Counted from the stretch's first letter, positions 33,525-42,534 are shown. The stretch: 64,000 nucleotides of DNA from Paraburkholderia caribensis (GCF_002902945.1 NZ_CP026101.1:496001-560000); one strand, 5' to 3'. The notes: generated by a model not told the origin, from the letters alone. Program-made: numbers and translations.

Positions 33525-34049
33525 ATGACAGCATCCGCGGAGCAAAACCGCGCACTCGATCAACAGATATTCGATGAATGGCCGGTCGAATTGCGCGCGC
33601 TATTCGACGGCTCGGCGCTCGCATCGAAAGTCGGCTTTACGGCGTCGCTGCTGACCGTCGACGGGAGCGGCGCGCATTTGCGTACGTCGCTGCTCGGCAT
33701 CGGCGAACTGTACGCGCCGGACTCGCGCACGCTATGCGTCGCGCTATGGCCGCAGTCGCGCGCTGCGCAGGCGATTGCCCGCAGTGGCCGTGCGGCGCTG
33801 ACGTTCGTGTTCGATGAGGCGTTCTATCAGATTCAGCTCGCGCTCACGCCGTTGAGCGCGGATGCGGCCGGCCTGGCGTGCTTCGCGGGATCGATCGAAT
33901 CCGGCGAAGCGCATCGCGTGCGCTATGCGCGCCTGACGGCGGGCATCACGTTCGACCTTGAAGAGGGGAGAGATGCGGTGCTCGAGCGCTGGACGCTGCA
34001 GATCGAGTACCTGAAGAAAGCCGCCGGCGGCGCGGCGGCTGGCAGATAG
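33525..34049 (+). CDS. Pyridoxamine 5'-phosphate oxidase-fold protein
   Basis: A 174-residue split-barrel flavoprotein-like protein. Recognisable segments are 'FDEWPVELRALFDGSALASK', 'LRTSLLGIGELYAPDSRTLC', 'LWPQSRAAQAIARSGRAAL' and 'LEEGRDAVLERWTLQIEYLK', typical of PNPOx-family proteins of unknown function. It is shorter than true PdxH and lacks its C-terminal part, so it is unlikely to be the pyridoxine oxidase itself. The ATG at 33525 has GGAGG at 33511-33515. It ends convergent to rhlE. Confidence 0.75.
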   Translation: MTASAEQNRALDQQIFDEWPVELRALFDGSALASKVGFTASLLTVDGSGAHLRTSLLGIGELYAPDSRTLCVALWPQSRAAQAIARSGRAALTFVFDEAFYQIQLALTPLSADAAGLACFAGSIESGEAHRVRYARLTAGITFDLEEGRDAVLERWTLQIEYLKKAAGGAAAGR

Positions 34050-34106
34050 CAGCCGGACAAGTACGAGACGCCCGCATTGAAACTGACGGGCGTCCGCGGT
34101 GTCGCG

Positions 34107-35642
34107 TCAGTTGCCGCGCTCGCCGCCGCGTGGCGCGCCGGAGCGCGGCTTGCCGCCGCCGCCGAGCAATGCGCCCGGATTGGTGCTGTGCGGTTTGCGC
34201 GGTGCGTGCGGAGCATGCGTATTGCCTTCATGCGCGACGGCGCGCGGCTTGTCCTGATGACGCGAGCCATCGGTACGCGCCTGCGCGGGCTTGGCGCCTT
34301 GCGGCTTGGCTTGCTGTTTCGGCTTGTCGCCCGAAGCGCGTTGGCCGCCGCGCGATGCGCCGTTGTTCGCGCTGCCCGAGCCTTCGCGTTTTTGCTGCCC
34401 CTGAGCTTGCCGCTGCCCTTGCCCTTGGCCCTGGCGCGGCTGACGGCCGCCGCCACCGCCGCCGCCCTGGCCGCGGCGCAGGATCGGTTCGGGCCGCGCA
34501 TTCGGGTCCGGCTCGAAGCCCGCGATCACTTCTTGCGGCACGGCGCGCTTGATCAGCTTCTCAATGTCCTTCAGCAGTTGAAGCTCGTCGACACACACCA
34601 GCGACACCGCCTCGCCCGTCGCGCCGGCGCGGCCCGTGCGGCCGATGCGGTGCACGTAGTCTTCCGGCACGTTCGGCAGATCGAAGTTGACGACGTGCGG
34701 CAACTGGTCGATATCGATGCCGCGCGCGGCGATATCCGTGGCGACGAGCACCTGCAGCGTGTTGTTCTTGAACTCCGACAGCGCGCGGGTACGGGCCGAC
34801 TGGCTCTTGTTGCCGTGAATCGCGAGCGCGCTGATGCCGTCCTTCGTCAGCTGCTCGGCGAGACGGTTCGCGCCGTGCTTCGTGCGCGTGAACACCAGCA
34901 CCTGAAACCAGTTGTGCTGCTTGATCAGATGCGTGAGCATCTCGCGCTTGCGGTCGCGGTCCACCGGGTGAATCTTCTGCGCGACTGTTTCGGCCGTCGT
35001 GTTGCGGCGCGCGACTTCGATCAACGCGGGCGAATCGAGCAGGCCATCGGCGAGCGCCTTGATCTCGTCGGAGAACGTTGCCGAAAACAGCAGGTTCTGG
35101 CGCTTCGGCGGCAGCTTCGCGAGCACGCGCTTGATGTCGTGAATGAAGCCCATGTCGAGCATGCGGTCGGCTTCGTCGAGCACGAGAATCTCGAGATGCG
35201 ACAGGTCGATAGTCTTCTGCTGCATGTGGTCGAGCAGACGCCCAGGCGTCGCCACGACGATATCGATGCCGCGCCGCAACGCGTCGATCTGCGGGTTGAT
35301 GCCGACGCCGCCGAACATCACGGTCGACTTCAGCTTCAGATATTTGCCGTAAGCGCGCACGCTTTCCTCGACCTGTGCGGCCAGTTCACGCGTCGGCGTG
35401 AGGATCAGCGCGCGTACGACGCGCTTGCCGCCGGGCGCGGGCGGCATGGTGAGAAGACGTTGCAGGATGGGCAGCGTGAAGCCAGCCGTTTTGCCCGTGC
35501 CCGTCTGGGCGCCGGCCAACAGGTCGCCGCCGTTGAGCACGGCGGGAATGGCTTGCTGCTGGATCGGGGTCGGCGATGTATAGCCGAGTTCGTTGACTGC
35601 GCGGACCAACTGTTCGGACAAGCCGAGAGAATCAAAAGACAT
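34107..35642 (-). CDS. rhlE: DEAD-box ATP-dependent RNA helicase RhlE
   Basis: RNA helicase for rRNA and mRNA remodelling. The 511-residue protein has the Q motif 'YTSPTPIQQQAIPAVL', Walker A 'GAQTGTGKTAGFTLP', 'LTPTRELAAQV', 'LVLDEADRMLDMGFIHD', 'LFSATFSDEI' and 'YVHRIGRTGRAG'. After about residue 385 comes a low-complexity basic tail rich in Gly, Gln, Arg and Lys ('GQGGGGGGGRQPRQGQG', 'QAKPQGAKPAQA'), probably an RNA-binding extension. ATG 35642 is used, as five upstream residues are not family-like. It converges on the PNPOx gene; a weak GACGCCCG/CGGGCGTC hairpin (34067-34094) lies between them. Confidence 0.95.
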   Translation of the reverse strand: MSFDSLGLSEQLVRAVNELGYTSPTPIQQQAIPAVLNGGDLLAGAQTGTGKTAGFTLPILQRLLTMPPAPGGKRVVRALILTPTRELAAQVEESVRAYGKYLKLKSTVMFGGVGINPQIDALRRGIDIVVATPGRLLDHMQQKTIDLSHLEILVLDEADRMLDMGFIHDIKRVLAKLPPKRQNLLFSATFSDEIKALADGLLDSPALIEVARRNTTAETVAQKIHPVDRDRKREMLTHLIKQHNWFQVLVFTRTKHGANRLAEQLTKDGISALAIHGNKSQSARTRALSEFKNNTLQVLVATDIAARGIDIDQLPHVVNFDLPNVPEDYVHRIGRTGRAGATGEAVSLVCVDELQLLKDIEKLIKRAVPQEVIAGFEPDPNARPEPILRRGQGGGGGGGRQPRQGQGQGQRQAQGQQKREGSGSANNGASRGGQRASGDKPKQQAKPQGAKPAQARTDGSRHQDKPRAVAHEGNTHAPHAPRKPHSTNPGALLGGGGKPRSGAPRGGERGN

Positions 35643-35839
35643 AAAAACTCTTTGCAATGCAATTGTGCAAACGGTGTCGAACGCGGCCAGAAGGCGCGTT
35701 TGCGGGCGACTCGCATGATCGCTCGCCCGACACTCACCGCTTACGGAGAAATCGGCGGCACGCGAGATGCGTGCCGAATTGCTCGACGAGCTATGCAGAC
35801 ACGTCGACTGGCATTAAGTTGCATCCGCCGTCATGCGCC

Positions 35840-36460
35840 TCATGCGACATAACGCGCGACGCTGACGAACTGACACAGACTGCCGGCGAGTACGAACAGG
35901 TGCCAGATGCCATGTCCATGCCGGATGCGCTCGTCGTTGATGAAGAAGTAGATGCCTGCGCTATAGATGATTCCACCCGCCAGCAGCCAGGCCGTACCTG
36001 CGGCCGGCAATGCAGTGACCAGCGGACGGACGGCAACGAGCGCGAGCCATCCCATCAGCACATACAGCACCATCGATACGCTGCGGGTGCGTCGCCCGAG
36101 CGTCAGTTCCTGCACGATTCCGAGCGCGGCCAGCCCCCAGCTTACCCCGAATAGCGACCATCCCCATGGACCACGCAACGTGACCAACGTGAACGGCGTG
36201 TAGCTGCCCGCGATCAGCAGATAAATCGCAGAGTGATCGCACTTCTGCAAGATCGCCTTCAGACGCGGACTACGCACGCTGTGATACATCGTCGAGATGC
36301 CGTACAGCACGCAGAGCATCGCGCCATAGACGCTGAAGCTCACGACCTTGTACGCATCGCCGTCGAGCGCGCCCATCGTCACGAGCGTCGCGAGCCCCGC
36401 CACCGACAGCACGGCGCCGACGAGGTGAGTGATGCTGTTCAGACGCTCCCCGATTTGCAC
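35840..36460 (-). CDS. Hemolysin III-family (YqfA/PAQR-like) membrane protein
   Basis: A 206-residue protein with seven predicted membrane helices of the Hly-III/PAQR superfamily. Family motifs include 'EELNSITHLVGAVLS'-type start ('GERLNSITHLVGAVLSVAGL'), 'LYGISTMYHSVRSPRLKAIL', 'KCDHSAIYLLIAGSYTPFTL' and 'IRHGHGIWHLFVLAGSLCQF', which together hold the Ser and His residues thought to bind zinc. A hemolytic role is not established for most members; a hydrolase or membrane-homeostasis role is possible. Monocistronic. Confidence 0.9.
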   Translation of the reverse strand: MQIGERLNSITHLVGAVLSVAGLATLVTMGALDGDAYKVVSFSVYGAMLCVLYGISTMYHSVRSPRLKAILQKCDHSAIYLLIAGSYTPFTLVTLRGPWGWSLFGVSWGLAALGIVQELTLGRRTRSVSMVLYVLMGWLALVAVRPLVTALPAAGTAWLLAGGIIYSAGIYFFINDERIRHGHGIWHLFVLAGSLCQFVSVARYVA

Positions 36461-36573
36461 GGCACTTCCTCCTGCATGATGCCCATCTCATCCAACAATC
36501 AACACGGGACCAACGTTATACGCCCGATAGGCCGGATGTCTTCGACGCCGATCAACGCCGAAGCCACGCCCCG

Positions 36574-36618
36574 GAAAAAAGCGAAGGGCGCGGCCGCGAT
36601 TATCGCAGGCCGCGCCCT
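36574..36618 (-). terminator. Rho-independent terminator of the cytochrome c pair
   Basis: On the minus strand AGGGCGCGGCC / GGCCGCGCCCT (36608-36618 / 36585-36595) forms an 11-bp stem with a 12-nt loop, followed by TTCGCTTTTTTCC. It lies 18 nt after the stop of the triheme cytochrome gene. Confidence 0.88.
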
Positions 36619-36635
36619 GAACCCTCAGACGACGT

Positions 36636-37934
36636 TTAGTCGAGCGGCGCCGAACGCAGATCGGAGACCTGTTGCGGCGACACAGCCGTGCCGTGATTGC
36701 CCCACGACTGGCGGATATACGTCACAACGGCTGCCACTTCCTGATTCGACAGCGCTTGCGCAAACGGCGGCATGCCATACGGCTTCGGATTGCCGCCCGT
36801 GCTCGGCGGATAACCGCCGTTCAGCACCATGCGGATCGGGTTCACGGCCGACGGCATCTGGATCGACTGATTGTTCGCGAGCGGCGGGAACGACGGGGGC
36901 ATACCGAGACCGTTCTCCGCATGGCACTTCGCGCAGTTGTCAGCGTAGATCTTCTGGCCTTGCTTCAACAGTTCGCTGCCGAACTGTTGCGACGTCTCCA
37001 GTTGCAGATGTTCGGGCGCTTCGTCCTTCTGCGGAATCGTCTTCAGGTATGTCGACATCGCATGGATGTCTTCGTCCGACATGTACTGCAAGCTGTTGTG
37101 AACCACTTCAGCCATCGGACCGAACACCGCGCCGCGTTGCGACACGCCTGTCTTCAGCAGATCGGAGATGTCCTTGATGTCCCAGTCGCCGAGGCCGGCT
37201 TCCTTGTTCGACGTCAGCGAAGGCGCATACCAGTTCTGCAGCGGGATCAGACCGCCCGCGAACGCAGCCGAGTTCACCGGGCCGCCCATCGCGTTGATCG
37301 ACGTGTGGCACATGCCGCAGTGGCCGAGGCCTTCGATCAGGTACGCGCCGCGGTTCCATTCCACCGACTTGGTCGGGTCCGCCTTGTACTCGCCTTCACG
37401 GAAGAACAGCGTGCGCCAGCCGATCAGCAGGTTGCGGTTGTTGAACGGGAACTTCAGTTCGTGCGGACGGCTCGGCACCGCGACGGGCGGGACGGAGCGC
37501 AGGTACGCGTAGATCGCGTCCGCGTCGGCGCGCGAGACCTTCGTGTAGCTCGTGAACGGGAAGGCCGGATAGAGCAGGCTGCCGTCTTTCGAGCGGCCAG
37601 TGTGCATCGCGCGATAGAAGTCGTCCTGCGACCACTTGCCGATGCCGTACTGGTCGTCAGGCGTGATGTTAGGCGTGAACAGCGTGCCGAACGGCGTGGC
37701 CATCGGCAGGCCGCCGGCGAATTCCTTGCCGCCGCGCACCGTGTGACAAGCGATACAGTCGCCGGCGCGGGCCAGGTATTCGCCCTTCTTGATCAATGCA
37801 GCCTGGTCTGCCGGTGTGGCTGCGACGGCGGTGCCGTTGTGCAGATAGTCGCTGCCCGACCACAGGACGGGAACCAGCGCGGCAGCCGCTACCACGACGA
37901 CAGCCGAAAGCGCGAACAAAGACTTGCGTTTCAT
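36636..37934 (-). CDS. Triheme cytochrome c (dehydrogenase cytochrome-subunit type)
   Basis: A 432-residue exported protein with an N-terminal signal anchor (KSLFALSAVVVVAAAALVPV) and three CxxCH haem sites: 'DCIACHTVRGGKEFAG', 'HCGMCHTSINAMGG' and 'NCAKCHAENGLGMPP', with distal Met candidates such as 'GGLPMATPFGTLFTPNITPD'. This is the fold of the cytochrome subunits of membrane-bound alcohol, gluconate and aldehyde dehydrogenases, which pass electrons to quinone or an oxidase. No dehydrogenase is encoded beside it; the only partner is the diheme cytochrome 20 nt upstream. Start ATG 37934 lies directly before the signal sequence. Confidence 0.93.
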   Translation of the reverse strand: MKRKSLFALSAVVVVAAAALVPVLWSGSDYLHNGTAVAATPADQAALIKKGEYLARAGDCIACHTVRGGKEFAGGLPMATPFGTLFTPNITPDDQYGIGKWSQDDFYRAMHTGRSKDGSLLYPAFPFTSYTKVSRADADAIYAYLRSVPPVAVPSRPHELKFPFNNRNLLIGWRTLFFREGEYKADPTKSVEWNRGAYLIEGLGHCGMCHTSINAMGGPVNSAAFAGGLIPLQNWYAPSLTSNKEAGLGDWDIKDISDLLKTGVSQRGAVFGPMAEVVHNSLQYMSDEDIHAMSTYLKTIPQKDEAPEHLQLETSQQFGSELLKQGQKIYADNCAKCHAENGLGMPPSFPPLANNQSIQMPSAVNPIRMVLNGGYPPSTGGNPKPYGMPPFAQALSNQEVAAVVTYIRQSWGNHGTAVSPQQVSDLRSAPLD

Positions 37935-37954
37935 TGTTTGTCTCTCCCGGTGCC

Positions 37955-38689
37955 TTATTGCGGTTCGCTGCCGCAGGCAAGCGGAGTCTTCAACGATTTG
38001 GCGGGTGCCGGCACGGGGTTCTGCGGCGCCTGCTGCGTGGACAGCCACGCGGCGACTGCGTTCACGTCGGCGTCCGTCAGGCGCGTGGCGATCGTGTGCA
38101 TGCAGTCAGGCTCGATTGCGTGACGCGAACCCGAACGCCATGCGCCCAGCTGTGCGCTGATGTAGTCCATGTGCAGGCCGACCAGACCCGGGATAGCCGG
38201 TTCCATGCCCGTCAGCGCCTTGCCGTGGCAGGCCGCGCAAGCGGGAATCTGCCTCGACGCGTCGCCGTTCAGCACGATTTCCTTGCCGCGCGTGAGCACG
38301 GAGTCGGCGACCGTCGGTTTCGACGGCGTCGGATACGGCGGACGCTGCTGCGAGAAGTACGTTGCAATGTCGTGAAGGTAGTCGTCGGAGAGATACGTGA
38401 CGAGGTAGTTCATCGGCGGGTACTTGCGCCGGCCTTCACGGAAGTTCTTCAACTGGTTGTACAGGTACTCGGCCGGCTTGCCGGCGAGACGCGGGAAATA
38501 GTCGTTGTCCGTGCCCTGACCTTTCGAACCGTGACACGCCGTGCAGCCTTGCACGCGCGCTTCCATCGTGTCCGGAGCTTTAGGCTGGGTTTGCGCTTGT
38601 ACAGCGCCAGATATGCCTGCACACCCGATCAGCAACAGGGCGAGCAGCGGTCGAAAAATGCGTCTTGAAGACACGCGTAACTCCATCAT
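37955..38689 (-). CDS. Diheme cytochrome c (c4-like)
   Basis: A 244-residue periplasmic cytochrome with a signal peptide ('RPLLALLLIGCAGISGAVQA') and two CxxCH sites, 'GCTACHGSKGQGTDND' and 'ACAACHGKALTGMEPA', each followed by a Met-containing loop ('KYPPMNYLVTYLSDDYLHD', 'SGSRHAIEPDCMHTIATRLT'). The two-domain layout is that of cytochrome c4. Two adjacent ATGs (38689 and 38686) are possible starts. It is the first gene of a two-gene operon with the triheme cytochrome (20 nt gap), implying that they form one electron-transfer pair. Confidence 0.9.
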   Translation of the reverse strand: MMELRVSSRRIFRPLLALLLIGCAGISGAVQAQTQPKAPDTMEARVQGCTACHGSKGQGTDNDYFPRLAGKPAEYLYNQLKNFREGRRKYPPMNYLVTYLSDDYLHDIATYFSQQRPPYPTPSKPTVADSVLTRGKEIVLNGDASRQIPACAACHGKALTGMEPAIPGLVGLHMDYISAQLGAWRSGSRHAIEPDCMHTIATRLTDADVNAVAAWLSTQQAPQNPVPAPAKSLKTPLACGSEPQ

Positions 38690-39139
38690 TATCGGGGGCC
38701 TGGCCGAACTTCGAACGGATCGGTGTGTGCAGCGCGATGAATGCGGCGGACGGTGCGCAGCGACCTCGCATTCTATCATCGATGGGTAATGGTGACTATT
38801 TGCCACATGCGACGAACTTCATGCCTGACGCGCCCGAGCGACACGCCCAATGCGACAAGTTGACGCAATTCGCCGTCATCTTTCGCGTTCCTGGCGGCCT
38901 CTGGTTGAGTGTTGGCCTGGCGGTAGCGCTTCCAACTAATTTAAGATTGCGCATTTTGCATCGATGGTCGTTGTCGCTTTGTTGCCTCTCGATGTTCCAG
39001 TTTTGAGCGAATTCGTGTAGGGCGCTTCGCTTCGGACCTTTGCACCGTTCTGTCGAGCTCGCGGTTGAACTGACAGGGCCGCGAAACATCGAAGCGTACT
39101 ATCCCGACCGTCCCCGCGTTTTCCATCTACAGCCAGCCT
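38690..39139. other. Intergenic region between the divergent cytochrome operon and copC
   Basis: 450 nt with no convincing gene; frames on either strand have no ribosome site and no family features. Promoters for both units must lie here. I found no FNR/ANR-type TTGAT-N4-ATCAA dyad and no CueR-like site that I can defend. Confidence 0.5.
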
Positions 39140-39517
39140 ATGACCTTCTCCCTGTTTTTTCGCTTGCCGCTTCGCTGGCTCGCGGCGTGCGGCGTATTGC
39201 TCGCCGTCGCGTCGAACGCCTTTGCCCATGCGACGCCCACGTCGCGCGATCCCGGGCCGGACGCTGAAGTCGCCGCGCCCGCGGCCGTGACGATCCACTT
39301 CAGCGAGCCGCTCGAACCGGCATTCAGCAAACTCACACTCGTCGATGCCAACAACAAGCCCGTTGCGCCGGCAGCCTCGCAGGTCGATCCGCAGGACACG
39401 AAGACCATGCATCTCGCGCTGCAACCGCTCGCGCCGGGGCGCTACACGGTGCAATGGACGGCTGTCGCCGAAGACGGACATCGGACGAAGGGCAGCTACG
39501 CCTTCAGCGTCAAATGA
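39140..39517 (+). CDS. copC: CopC-like periplasmic copper-binding protein
   Basis: A 125-residue exported beta-sandwich protein. The signal peptide ends 'ASNAFAHA', so the mature protein begins with the His that, with Asp and His ligands, binds Cu(II) in CopC: 'HATPTSRDPGPDAEVAAPAA', 'VTIHFSEPLEPAFSKLTL' and 'EDGHRTKGSYAFSVK' carry the expected residues. Methionine-rich Cu(I) sites are absent, so it is of the Cu(II)-only type. Its stop overlaps the copD start (ATGA), indicating translational coupling. Confidence 0.92.
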   Translation: MTFSLFFRLPLRWLAACGVLLAVASNAFAHATPTSRDPGPDAEVAAPAAVTIHFSEPLEPAFSKLTLVDANNKPVAPAASQVDPQDTKTMHLALQPLAPGRYTVQWTAVAEDGHRTKGSYAFSVK

Positions 39518-40443
39518 GAGTCGACGGATTGTGGATCGGGCAGGTCGCAATGGCCGCGCTCATGAACGTCGCGTTTGCGTTTGCCGTCGGTTCGGCCTTG
39601 CTCGGCGCGTGGCTCGCCAACGACGCGCAGGCGAAGATCGCGCCCGCGCGTCCCGCCTGGTTGCGCGCGCAGCGGTCGATGCAGGCGTCCGCGATCGTGC
39701 TGGTGCTGGCCGATCTCGGCTGGCTCCTCTATCAGGCAGCCGAGATGGCGGGCGTGCGCTTGCCGGAAGCGTTCAGCGTCGTGCCGACGATGTTGTCGCA
39801 AACGCACGTCGGCTTCGGCTGGAGCGTCGCGTTTGCTGGCGCGCTGGTGCTGCTGCTCGTGTCGTTCGCACGGCAGACCAATGTGTTGCGCAACGCGCTG
39901 CTGTGGCTCGCCGTGATCGCGATTGCGGGCGGCAAGGCGACGCTCGGACACGCCGCGGATGCGGGCGTGGCGTCGGCGGCCATCGGCATGCACACGCTGC
40001 ACGTGCTCACGACGTCGGTGTGGGGCGGCCTCGTGCTCGCGGCCGGGCTCTCGGTGCTGCCTGCGCTCGGCACGTCGATCGCGCGCGGCGTGCTGATCCG
40101 CACGGCGACGCAGTTGTCGAATGTGTCGCTCGTTGCCGTCGTGTTCGTGCTGCTTTCGGGGGTGTTCAACGCGGCGCGGGGTTCGGGCAACTCGTTCCTC
40201 GCAATCGAAACGAGTACCTGGGGTCACGTGCTGATGCTCAAGCTCGCGCTGGTGGCGCTGGCGCTGGTGCTAGGCGGACTGAACCGCTTTTCCGCTTTGC
40301 CGCGCTTGCGTCGCACGGCATCGACGATGGACGCGCACACGTTTGTCAACCTGTTGTACCTCGAAGCGCTCGCGATGCTCGGCATCTTCGCGGCGGCCGC
40401 CGTGCTGTCGCATAGCGTGCCCGGCTTCGCGGCGCTCGGCTGA
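39514..40443 (+). CDS. copD: CopD-family copper-transport membrane protein
   Basis: A 309-residue inner-membrane protein with about eight hydrophobic helices ('AALMNVAFAFAVGSALLGAW', 'AVIAIAGGKATLGHAADAG', 'TSVWGGLVLAAGLSVL', 'VLMLKLALVALALVLGGLNR'). His residues in helices ('GHAADAG', 'HTLHVLTTSVWGG') are typical of CopD, which works with CopC in copper uptake or delivery. The ATG at 39514 overlaps the copC stop. The pair supplies copper to periplasmic or membrane cuproenzymes rather than exporting it. Confidence 0.92.
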   Translation: MRVDGLWIGQVAMAALMNVAFAFAVGSALLGAWLANDAQAKIAPARPAWLRAQRSMQASAIVLVLADLGWLLYQAAEMAGVRLPEAFSVVPTMLSQTHVGFGWSVAFAGALVLLLVSFARQTNVLRNALLWLAVIAIAGGKATLGHAADAGVASAAIGMHTLHVLTTSVWGGLVLAAGLSVLPALGTSIARGVLIRTATQLSNVSLVAVVFVLLSGVFNAARGSGNSFLAIETSTWGHVLMLKLALVALALVLGGLNRFSALPRLRRTASTMDAHTFVNLLYLEALAMLGIFAAAAVLSHSVPGFAALG

Positions 40444-40484
40444 GCGCGGCCACGCGGGTCGCGCCCGTCGCTGGCGGCAAGCGC

Positions 40485-40787
40485 TCATTCGTAACCGAGC
40501 TTGTGGCCGACGACGGGCGCGAAGAACAGACCGATCGCGCAGCCCGCCACCTTGCCTTCGAGCTCCGCTGCGGCCGCGTGGGAACTCGTCATGTGCGTAA
40601 GCAGGTCCAGCAACTGCGGCAGGCAATAGATGAATGCCGCAGCGATGAAACACCGCTCGACCGTCGAGATGCGCCAGCCGCGCTGGAACGCGAGCACCGC
40701 GCCGATCACGCGCAGCACGCCGAACACGACCAGTGCGCCAATCGCGGCCTGTTCGCGGATCAGATAGTCGGGAAGGAATTCGCCCAT
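40485..40787 (-). CDS. Small hypothetical membrane protein (100 aa)
   Basis: A 100-residue protein with two or three hydrophobic helices: 'AIGALVVFGVLRVIGAVLAF', 'FIAAAFIYCLPQLLDLLTH' and 'AGCAIGLFFAPVVGHKLGY'. I recognise no domain. ATG 40787 is chosen because 'GEFLPDYLIREQ' looks like a proper cytosolic lead and the longer version starts in low-complexity sequence; an AGGGGGC stretch precedes it. It is convergent with copD (41 nt apart), with no other partner. Confidence 0.65.
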   Translation of the reverse strand: MGEFLPDYLIREQAAIGALVVFGVLRVIGAVLAFQRGWRISTVERCFIAAAFIYCLPQLLDLLTHMTSSHAAAAELEGKVAGCAIGLFFAPVVGHKLGYE

Positions 40788-41022
40788 GACAGCCCCCTGT
40801 TCGAATGGTTGTTTGCATCCCATTGAGCAAGGAGTGAGCCAGGCGTTCGGAGGCGCGGAAGAGTCGGGCTGGAACGCCTGTCCGGCAAGGGCTTGCGCGG
40901 CGAGCGCCAGCGCCGTGCAAGCCGCCGGAAGGCGTCGCGCGTCAACTGTGTAACGTTACTGATACGCTGCGCGCGCGGCATGCCGCCGTAACGCCTTCGA
41001 AGACGCTACGGGTTGTCAGATG

Positions 41023-41050
41023 ACAAACGCCGCCCGAAGGCGGCGTTTGT
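41023..41050. terminator. Terminator hairpin downstream of dgoD
   Basis: A 12-bp perfect stem ACAAACGCCGCC (41023-41034) / GGCGGCGTTTGT (41039-41050) with a CGAA loop. It lies 54 nt after the dgoD stop (minus strand) in an otherwise empty 316-nt gap (40788-41103). The T tract is short on both sides, so termination strength is uncertain. Confidence 0.65.
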
Positions 41051-41103
41051 GTTTCATGTGCGATATCGCGCTACCGTGGTATCGCGCTATCGCATGTCGC
41101 CGC

Positions 41104-42252
41104 TCACCACTCGGCGACGCTGCCGTCCGCGTGACGCCACACCGGGTTGCGCCAGCGATGGCCTACCTTCGCCATTTCGCGCACCTTCTCCTCGTTCACT
41201 TCGATACCGAGACCCGGGCCTTGCGGGATCGACACGAAGCCGTCTTCGTATTTGAAGACTTCCGGGTTCTTGATGTAGTCGAGCAGATCGTTGCCCTGGT
41301 TGTAGTGGATGCCGAGGCTCTGTTCCTGGATGAACGCGTTGTAGCTGACGGCGTCGATCTGCAGGCAGGTGGCGAGCGCGATCGGACCGAGCGGGCAGTG
41401 CAGCGCCAGCGCGACGTCGTAGGCTTCCGCCATCGACGCGATCTTGCGGCACTCGGTGATGCCGCCCGCGTGCGACGCGTCCGGCTGGATGATGTCGACG
41501 TAACCGCCCGCGAGAATGTGCTTGAAGTCCCAACGCGAGTACAGACGCTCGCCGAGCGCGATCGGCGTGCTCGTCTGGTTGACGATGTCGCGCAGTGCCT
41601 CGACGTTCTCCGACAGCACGGGCTCTTCGATGAACATCAGCTTGAAGGGATCGAGTTCCTTCGCGAGCACCTTCGCCATCGGCTTGTGGACGCGGCCGTG
41701 GAAGTCCACGCCGATGCCCACGTTCGGGCCGACCGCTTCACGCACGGCCGCGACGTTGTTGATGACGCCCTGCACCTTGTCGAAGGTGTCGATGATCTGC
41801 AACTCTTCGGAGCCGTTCATCTTCACGGCCTTGAAGCCGCGCTCGACGACGGCGCGCGCATTGTTGGCGACGTCGCTCGGGCGGTCGCCGCCGATCCACG
41901 AATACACCTTGATACGCTCGCGCACCTGGCCGCCGAGCAGCGTATGCACGGGCACGCCGTGGAATTTGCCCTTGATGTCCCAGAGCGCCTGATCGACGCC
42001 TGCAATCGCGCTCATCGAAATCGGGCCGCCGCGGTAGAAGCCGGCGCGGTACATGACCTGCCAGTGGTCTTCGATATTGCGCGGGTCTTTGCCGAGCAGA
42101 TAGTCGGAGAGTTCGTCGACTGCGGCGGCGACCGTATGCGCGCGGCCTTCGACAACCGGCTCGCCCCAGCCGACGATGCCCTCGTCGGTCTCGATCTTCA
42201 CGAAGCACCAGCGCGGCGGAACGATGAATGTCTCGATTTTGGTGATCTTCAT
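41104..42252 (-). CDS. dgoD: D-galactonate dehydratase
   Basis: Dehydrates D-galactonate to 2-dehydro-3-deoxy-D-galactonate, the first step of the DeLey-Doudoroff galactonate pathway. The 382-residue enolase-superfamily protein begins 'MKITKIETFIVPPRWCFVKI' and matches the length of E. coli DgoD. Visible are the metal ligands ('GIGVDFHGRVH', 'FIEEPVLSEN', 'IALGERLYSRWDF') and the catalytic His region 'VALALHCPLGPIALA', with 'DIIQPDASHAGGITE'. The remaining dgo genes (kinase, aldolase) are not in this window. It is divergent from its probable regulator; an 18-bp palindrome lies 130 nt upstream. Confidence 0.95.
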   Translation of the reverse strand: MKITKIETFIVPPRWCFVKIETDEGIVGWGEPVVEGRAHTVAAAVDELSDYLLGKDPRNIEDHWQVMYRAGFYRGGPISMSAIAGVDQALWDIKGKFHGVPVHTLLGGQVRERIKVYSWIGGDRPSDVANNARAVVERGFKAVKMNGSEELQIIDTFDKVQGVINNVAAVREAVGPNVGIGVDFHGRVHKPMAKVLAKELDPFKLMFIEEPVLSENVEALRDIVNQTSTPIALGERLYSRWDFKHILAGGYVDIIQPDASHAGGITECRKIASMAEAYDVALALHCPLGPIALATCLQIDAVSYNAFIQEQSLGIHYNQGNDLLDYIKNPEVFKYEDGFVSIPQGPGLGIEVNEEKVREMAKVGHRWRNPVWRHADGSVAEW

Positions 42253-42381
42253 GGCGGGAGCGTCTCCTTTGCTTGCAAAGCCGATTGCAGTTGATGGCCG
42301 CAGCGCGCCCGTTCGTCCCGGTAATTGGACGCTGGCGGTACGGCAGTTGAGGAGCCACATCCTACAACAAAATCACCTTTA

Positions 42382-42399
42382 AATACTATTAATAGTATT
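42382..42399. promoter_or_regulatory. Candidate operator between dgoD and its GntR regulator
   Basis: AATACTATTAATAGTATT is an 18-bp perfect palindrome in an AT-rich stretch of a GC-rich genome, about 130 nt from the dgoD start and 135 nt before the regulator. FadR-subfamily GntR proteins bind such dyads. Binding by the adjacent regulator is inferred. Confidence 0.72.
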
Positions 42400-42534
42400 A
42401 TTTGGTAAAAGGGTTTTGTCGCGCGACGATGGGTTTCGCCGACCCGATCGCCGATAATCGCGGGCGGTCCGCTTTGACCGGTCGCACGGTGCAAGGCGCA
42501 AGATGGACCCACAATCAGCATCAGGAGAACCGAC

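Noticed and set aside
38936..39550. A 204-codon minus-strand frame over the copC upstream region
   Set aside because: It runs antisense to copC with no start signal and no recognisable domain.
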